Origin: Mnemiopsis leidyi | Taxonomy: Eukaryota; Ctenophora; Tentaculata; Lobata; Bolinopsidae | Assembly: GCA_000226015.1 (NCBI GenBank) | Contig: JH153709.1 | Span: forward strand, 40,921-80,687 | DNA: 39,767 bases | Reading direction: 5' to 3' | Shown: positions 33,059 to 39,767 of the stretch, piece by piece | How the letters are laid out: every line of letters begins with the position of its first letter | Position numbering within the stretch: the first letter of the stretch is position 1 | Program-made: the position numbers and the translations under genes | The notes under the pieces: model-generated | What the model was told of the DNA's origin: nothing | Databases searched by the model: none | The model's input: the letters and a program-made list of their open reading frames with translations, nothing else

Positions 33059-34058
33059 ATGCTCCTCCTAATCCCGCTCCTCTCGCTGCTCCTACACGGG
33101 GCAGTGTCCCAGGAGCTAGTCAGAGAAACTGTTGCCGGCAGGGAGGGAGGTTTTGTCAGTCTGAAATGCGGAGAAAGGAATGACGAAATCTCTTGGTTCA
33201 AAAACTGTTGACGGAGAGCAAACGGATGTCAATACCCTGGGGTAAGTTTAGAGATTTACTTAGCTACACTTACAGCATTATTTCATTTTTTGGTCTTACT
33301 GTTTGGCTATCGTGTTTACTTTCACAATTCTATCTAATTATACATTGATACAATTACACAAAATGTTTCCACGCCCACCAATAATCGAGTTACTTCCGAT
33401 GGAAGTTCCATGCGACTCTAAGTGTCGCGAGCCATCCATGAGATGTAGTAATCCTTGATTTACCGATCATTATCTCTGCTGACAAGTCATATGGTTTGAC
33501 GTGGACACACCGCCAATATTCGAAATATTATATCTAACGAAACCTCCTAATTTAAAATCCTGTTATTTTGTGGCTTCCTTAGTTTTCGGTGATCTCTAAT
33601 CTTGTGTATTTTTTGAAGAATTCTTAAAGCCAAAGAGTTAAAGCCACATTGGAGTTAAGACTGAATAAAGTTCTATATTCAAACAATTAGCATGCAGTAT
33701 GTACGTAGCACTGCTATTCTCAGGTCGTGGAACACTGCTATTAGTACTGATTACTGCGCTGATAAGTGATAACATTAAGTTCATCACTACGGCTACTGTC
33801 AAATTAGCGTTGACCCTGAAATAGCGTTGACCCTAACAGTAACTTTAAATCATCTGATTCCCCGTAATCCGGGAGAATAACCTGACACTGGATTAAAAGA
33901 ATTGCACCAACCAAGCTGAACGTAACAATCCTCCAGGAGACGTTACATTGTCCGTGGCACTGCGATGTACATCAGCAGACTGCAGACAGAAGACGCGGGA
34001 TTTTACACGTGTCACATTGGCGGGGTTGCCGTCAAGCAAGTAACTGTAGAAATGGCAG
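33059..34058 (+). CDS. Peroxidasin-like gene, exons 1-2 (signal peptide and Ig1) with apparent frameshift
   Basis: The frame from the ATG reads through the signal peptide and the first Ig half (VSLKCGERNDEISWFK), then hits TGA at 33208-33210. If one A of the run 33200-33204 is ignored, the frame runs to a GG/gtaag donor at 33241 and joins exon 2 (33937) in exact phase, giving the second Ig half with DAGFYTC. The exon junction therefore supports a one-base excess in the assembly or in this allele, not a different gene model. Confidence 0.8.
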
Positions 34059-37000
34059 GTTGGTCTTTAAAAAGTAACATAGTTACAGCTTAACAGCTAC
34101 TAAAGTTATCTCTTCAGTTAAGGGGGAGGGGAGGCCACTGTCAGTGTGTATTGTTTGTACATATAGTTGTTTATACTTATAGACATGATCTAACTACTTA
34201 ACTGAGGTTACCATTATATTTATATGGCATATGCATTTAAAAGCTTTTTCAAAATCAATATTGATCATCGATGATTCTGGAAGATGAGAAAAAATGAAAT
34301 ATGGAAAAGAATTTAAACACGATACACTCCTCACTTACATTGACTTCAGCTCGTCCGACGATCTTAGTCTCCCCTAGTGACGTCACTGTTCATCTCGGAA
34401 CTCTTGTCCACCTACCGTGTGAGAGTTCAGGTGACCCTAAACCTACCATGGAGTGGAGAGTCGGTAAGTCCAATTGTCTGTCTGTTATCTGTTTTCTGTT
34501 GAAATATCTGTTTTTTTAAATCTGTTGTCTTTTTATCTACATGTTGTCTTTTAGTTATACGTTGTCTTTTAGTTGTCTGTTGTCTGTTAGTTATCTGCTT
34601 TGTTATTGTATTCTTATTTTCGATAGTATTGGATACTTCTACTTCTAACTATATCTATCGCAGGAAGGTCAACCCTGAGAAATCTACCTGTTATCCCTGA
34701 CGACATGACAGAGGAGGAGATTCTGAACTACAACGGAGGAAATTACCTCGTCACAGAGGCTGGACATCTCTACATCAGAGATGTACGTGTTTTCATTTCG
34801 GGAGGGTGCTGTCCAGAAACCAAACCTTTCTTATACTGCTCTTCAGGAGTTCTTTGTTTTTCTACATGAATCATAATATAAGATGGAGAAATATTTCTTT
34901 CTTCTGTATTTGATAAGACTACTTAAATAATCAAAAAAATATCTTACAGCCGACAGGTGCATACAGTGCCACGTACATCTGTATGGCTATAAATGACGGG
35001 GGAAGCGCCTGGGCTACAGCCAAAGTCCTTATTCTTGGTGAGCAGTCTGTCTATAGTTAGTTATAGAGTAGTTGCCAACATTAGATTCTATTTTTGCGAA
35101 CATAAAATTGTTCATCGGTTCATGTACAGCCTCTGATGACAATTAAATCTCCTCAGAACCCCCAGTAATAACGACAAAACCAGAGGACACCAATTCTCTG
35201 GATGCGGATATTATCGGTATTGCTTGTCGAGCTAGTGGAAACCCTCGTCCCGACATCCATTGGAGACTCGAAACTTTTGAGGTAAATAATCGATAAGTTA
35301 AACATGGCGTCCTCACATGTTTGGATATTGGGCAGCATTACGCGCCTACGCGGTTTTTAAACATGTGGGAAAACTGTTTCGTTGTCTTTTTTACTTATTA
35401 TTAAAATGCACATTGATAGGTTCTAAGATTTATGAATCACAGATCATAATAGAGATGCTCTATCATAGGGCGTAACAATAGAGAAGCCGGAGGATCACCC
35501 CAGCCAAAGGTACGAGATGGACGCCTACAAAACCATCAGAATAAGATTTCCCCAGCCAAGTGACAGTGGAAAGTACACCTGTGTAGCGACTAACGCCGGA
35601 GGAGTAACTGAAGCTAGTGCTATTCTCCAAGTCCTCAGTAAGGAAAATTGAACAGAGTGCACGTTGTGCACATTGTGCCGTGCACAATATATCATAAGTT
35701 ATCCTAATCTTCTTGTTACCAGATTTATCGTATGTGCACCAATTCGTGTATAAATTGGGAGCGTGGTAACTCAACTTGATTTAAAACATCACACTTCCAC
35801 TATCACGCCTCTTATCATGATCTTAACATTGCAGTTACGCCCCAATTTCGAGTGCCTCCAAAGGACTCCTGGGTACCGTTAGGTGGTTCCGCCATTTTCA
35901 GCTGCATCGTGTTTGGTAGTCCCACCCCTGTTGTAGAGTGGTTCAAGGTAAGTTCAGTTTTTATGTTATTGTAGGTGAAATACATAATAAGTCGTTTTTT
36001 CGCTTCTTTAATGATATCATTCAACTTCCACTTTGAATAATTCATTCTAAAGTTCGAACTGAATAAGCAACATTTTTTTAATTCATTAAGGTTGGACTTC
36101 TGACGACTGATGGCACCAACGGGTTACCAAGATGGCACTAGATTGAGTTAATTAATCCCTCCTCCACAGGACAACCATTACCTGCCGTTCTCCAGCAGCT
36201 ACCAGATACAACACGAGACCAAGCCAGGAGAAGTGCTGGAGAAACTTGTGTTTAGAGTGGTTCAGTTCGAGGATACCGGGTTTTACGAGTGTCGTGCCAG
36301 CAACTTGGCAGGAACTAGCCGCACCGAGTTTTCTCTCGCTGTTACCGGTGTGTAGGCGGCAATTCTTTTAGAGGGATTTTCAAGTACTTTATTCTGTAGT
36401 TTCATTTGATGGACACTGTACTGAATGCCAAGATGATTTCGAATCTTAATTTGCATCATATCTACGCTGAGATAATTGACTTATAGCATACAGGAATAAC
36501 CTAAGAGTGATTCTTCTTAATATTCGGAACTCCTCTTGGCAAATGTGTACTCTCGAAATCAAAAATTTTGAATCGTAAACAATATCATACTCAGAATATA
36601 ATTTTCTCCTGAGTTACCTTCACATCTATATCTACTCCCAGATGCAACTCCATTTCCGGGAGACAGATTTGTCGAAGATTCTCTTATTTACGCAAAGGAG
36701 TATGTGGAAAGTGCCATCAATGAAACTCAAATCATCCTCAGGTAAATATTTACACCTTTTACTGAGTTCTTATCGCTAAATTATTGCAGCGTCCCGTCGC
36801 TCTGAAAATCATGAAAGTTGCCGAATAAAGTAATAAACTCATTAACCGAACCTTGAGGTACGGACCATGCTGCCCAATCACTGAATTATGGACTTACCAC
36901 TCATCCTCCCCTCAGAGCTCGATTTAACGCCCTGAGCACCCCAACTCCTCAAGATTTATTCCACCTGGTTAGACAACCCACTCGACAAGCTCTTTACATG

Positions 37001-39767
37001 GCTATGGTGAGTCTGAAAATTCATATGTATATTTTAATCTTAAATGGAGGATTATTTAAGATTTACTCATATGTTTTGTAATTGATATAGTACCACTCGT
37101 TAAATATCTGCCATAATATATCACACTTGTGAGATATAACACGAGAGATCACCATGCAATTCCCGTAGTCAGCCGAGGTATTTGAACACGCGATGGATTT
37201 TATACACCAGCAAATAGAAGCAATGAACATTACAAACATGGAAAGGAATAATCAGCCCTTAGCTTCTCTACTTAGCCCCGAGGCTATTGATCATCTTGAG
37301 GACTTGTCGGGCTGTCACAAGCGGGTATGTTGACTATTCACTCACAGTTACTATTACATAAAGTTACACATAGTTACACATAGTTGCATATAGTAACATA
37401 TAGTTACACATAGTTACACATAGTAACACATAGTTACACATAGTTACACATAGTTACACATAGTTACACATAGTTACATATAGTTACATATAGTTACACA
37501 TAGTTACACATAGTTACACATAGTTACACATAGTTACACATAGTTACACATAGTTACACATAGTTACACATAGTTACATATAGTTACACATAGTTACACA
37601 TAGTTACACATAGTTACACATAGTTACACATAGTAACACATAGTTACACATAGTTACACATAGTTACACATAGTTACACATAGTTACACATAGTTACATA
37701 TAGTTACATATAGTTACACATAGTTACATATAGTTACACATAGTTACACATAGTTACACATTGCTACACATAGTTACGCATGGTTACACAAAGTAAGTCG
37801 TTTTAATCCATTCTACTACTTTACTCATTGTTACATTTCTTTTATAGTCCTTTTGTGCTGCTTATGCTTCTGTCAAGATTTTGAACTAAATTAAACTGTC
37901 CAGTTTTAGCTAACTGCGATGTGTTAAGTGCACAAATGAGACATTCCGACTAACTAAAGTGCTTGACGAGACTTTCCACCCAGAAAAGGATGCCAAAGTG
38001 TCAGATGAGATGTCAGGTGATGACGTTCAGGTCACATGACGGAACTTGTAACAACATAAAGAACAATACCTGGGGCTCCAGTCTTCACAAGATCAACCGA
38101 TTCCTTCCCGCTCTTTACGAAAACAAGTTGGTTCAGTTTGCTTGAATTTTGGTCTTAATCTTCGGGAAGATCATCTGATTTCTCTGAAAATGAAATACCA
38201 AAGTTACAGAAAAATAAATTATCATATAGTGCATTCGTCACTTTAAACATGTTTTAACATGCTTGTAACAAGCTTTAAAGAAACTTTCAAGAAAGTCAGT
38301 ACCCCTCTTAAATCCCCGTAACTTCTCTGAAAGAGGGAAAAACCTCCCAAGAACGCCAACAGACGTTTCCAACAAAAATTACAAAGCCCGCTGAAAGTTC
38401 CTGATACGAAACCTCCCCAGGTACAACACACCGCGTGGTTGGGGCCGGTCTCTTCCCTCTGCCAGGATGATATCTCAGCGTCTCATTAGAACCCACACCA
38501 CACACGCCCACTCTCAATACAGCATACTGATGATGCATTTCGGACAGTTCATCGACCACGATATCGCCCAGGTATGAAGCATTGGTCTTAAATGTCGTTA
38601 AAAAAAAGTTTCTCCATTTGACTTTTAGTAATTTAGAAGATTTGCGAATTTTGCACAGTTGTTATGCAATATGCGTGGTCACATTTCCAATCATTGTTTC
38701 AGACAGTAGCAGGTCCAAGTGAGACAACATTTGCTCCCTTCCTCAGAGTCCGCTGTGAACAAACCTGCTCCAACACCATGCCCTGCTTCCCTATTGAGAT
38801 AGCTACCAACGACTCTAGGATTGATGCGTCCTGTATGCCCTTCGTTAGATCTGCCGCTATCTGTGGTATGTCAATCTTTGCTTTACCATCTGTGGTATGT
38901 CAATCTTTGCTTTGCCATCGGTGGTATGTCAATCTTTGCTTTGCAATCTGTGGTATGTCAATCTATGCTTGTAAAATACTGTGCAGTGCTCAGTTGAGTG
39001 CCGGATAAAAAAATGATGACCTGTGGATTTCAAATTTTTAAATGTAAGAAAAGTGGACATGGAGAGCAGATTTTAGGCCTGGATTCATTAACTGACGAGC
39101 TAACCATAAATAAAGTTAAGCATCAACTGTCCACTTAGCTAACCACTAAGCTAACCACTAAGCTAACAATAATGCTAACCACTAAGCTAACAATAAAGCT
39201 AACCACTAAGCAAACAATGAAGCTAACTATTGAGTTAACCACTTAGCTGACCATACCAACAGGTACGGGTGACACGAGTGTGTTCGGTAAAGAAACCAGA
39301 GTTCGAGAACAGCTTAATCAGGTGACCTCCTTTTTAGATGCCAGTACTGTGTACGGTAGTGCGGACGAAGAGATGGAAACCCTCAGAGACAGGTTGATAA
39401 TAACAATTAGTTAATGAAGATTGGATTTTTACTAACAAATTGCTTAGGAATAGCTTAATAGGATTTAACGGTTGATATTCAATTTTTTATCAACCAATAG
39501 CCAGCCGTCACATTATAAGAGTATCAGTTTGTGACCCTTCTATTAGACAAGACATCATTAACTCAATACTGACTAGCGGACTGCGAAGTGTTGTCTAGAA
39601 GCAAATCTAAAACCATAAAATTATCCCAGATCAGCCAACAAAGGACAGTTGAGGGTAGGGCGAGAGTCTGTTCCCGGAAAACACTTCCTGCCGATCGAAG
39701 ATCACCTGATTCCTGAAGAGCTGGAGAGCGATCGAAGGTGTATCGGCAGGGCTGCGACTGTCTTCCT
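33059..39767 (+). CDS. PXDN-like: Peroxidasin-like protein without LRRs: signal peptide, 4 Ig, heme peroxidase (3' end beyond window)
   Basis: Peroxidasins are secreted heme peroxidases that make hypobromous acid and cross-link collagen IV by sulfilimine bonds. Exons: 33059-33241, 33937-34058, 34350-34463, 34664-34782, 34950-35037, 35157-35281, 35469-35637, 35835-35947, 36170-36347, 36642-36741, 36916-37006, 37169-37324, 37984-38126, 38421-38571, 38703-38865, 39263-39392, and 39630 to the edge. A signal peptide (MLLLIPLLSLLLHGAVS) leads straight into four I-set Ig domains (cores KCGE…DAGFYTC, PCESSG…TYICMA, ACRASG…GKYTC, SCIVFG…GFYEC). The peroxidase part has FRSHDGTCNN, FGQFIDHD (distal Gln, heme-linking Asp and distal His positions) and the calcium loop TSFLDAS. 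The proximal His lies beyond the window. The usual N-terminal leucine-rich repeats are absent. An in-frame TGA lies 15 nt before the ATG. Exon 1 has an apparent frameshift at the A5 run 33200-33204. Confidence 0.93.
37345..37795. repeat. 10-bp minisatellite (TAGTTACACA)n
   Basis: About 44 copies of a 10-bp unit with ACATA and TAGTAAC variants, starting about 20 bp after the donor of peroxidasin exon 37169-37324 and filling most of that intron. Confidence 0.98.
38861..38968. repeat. 29-bp tandem repeat copying a peroxidasin splice donor
   Basis: Four copies of CTGTGGTATGTCAATCTTTG plus a 9-nt tail. The first copy spans the exon end and donor (ctgtg/gtatg at 38865/38866); three more lie downstream in the intron. 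Confidence 0.95.
39096..39252. repeat. 12-bp minisatellite (AAGCTAACCACT)n
   Basis: About 12 copies alternating AAGCTAACCACT and AAGCTAACAATA, ending about 10 bp before the acceptor of exon 39263-39392. Confidence 0.93.

Noticed and set aside
32932..33201. Minus-strand ORF of 89 codons
   Set aside because: Antisense shadow of the first peroxidasin exon.
37345..37795. Possible CRISPR-like array
   Set aside because: Contiguous 10-bp units without spacers, inside a eukaryotic intron.

Overview
This is metazoan nuclear DNA: split genes with short GT-AG introns, a U6 snRNA gene, a DNA transposon and very abundant minisatellites. Compact introns, an animal extracellular-matrix peroxidase gene and two divergent intronless seven-helix receptors suggest an invertebrate, possibly an early-branching one. 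The sequence alone does not fix the phylum.

Minus strand, 25821 down to 3177: the first part of a DNA-PKcs (PRKDC) gene. I could read about 30 exons (about 4.8 kb, roughly 1,600 of the ~4,100 residues usual for the family). All belong to the N-terminal HEAT-repeat region. The FAT, kinase and FATC parts must lie left of the window. A complete U6 snRNA gene (19248-19354, minus) sits in one intron. Two paralogous GPCR genes (8208-9365 and 14488-15582) sit on the opposite strand inside one ~10 kb intron (6032-16066). That intron also holds a coiled-coil ORF that looks like a retroelement fragment and runs up to a 186-nt assembly gap.

25822-33058 separates the two large genes, which are divergently oriented. 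It holds a long polypurine tract just upstream of the PRKDC start, a hAT-like DNA transposon remnant (27001-28226) and a 61-nt near-perfect palindrome (29633-29693), with no convincing host gene.

Plus strand, 33059 to the window end: a peroxidasin-like gene with signal peptide, four Ig domains and the start of a heme peroxidase domain. It lacks the usual leucine-rich repeats. Its first exon carries an apparent one-base frameshift at a run of five A. The gene is cut by the window edge.

The most unusual structural signals are: (1) GPCR paralogs nested in a DNA-repair gene; (2) two tandem repeat arrays that copy a splice site, a 79-bp unit with the acceptor of a PRKDC exon and a 29-bp unit with the donor of a peroxidasin exon; (3) dispersed palindromes matching the RFX X-box, plus a minisatellite whose unit carries half of that motif; (4) a U6 promoter squeezed against, and probably overlapping, a PRKDC exon.
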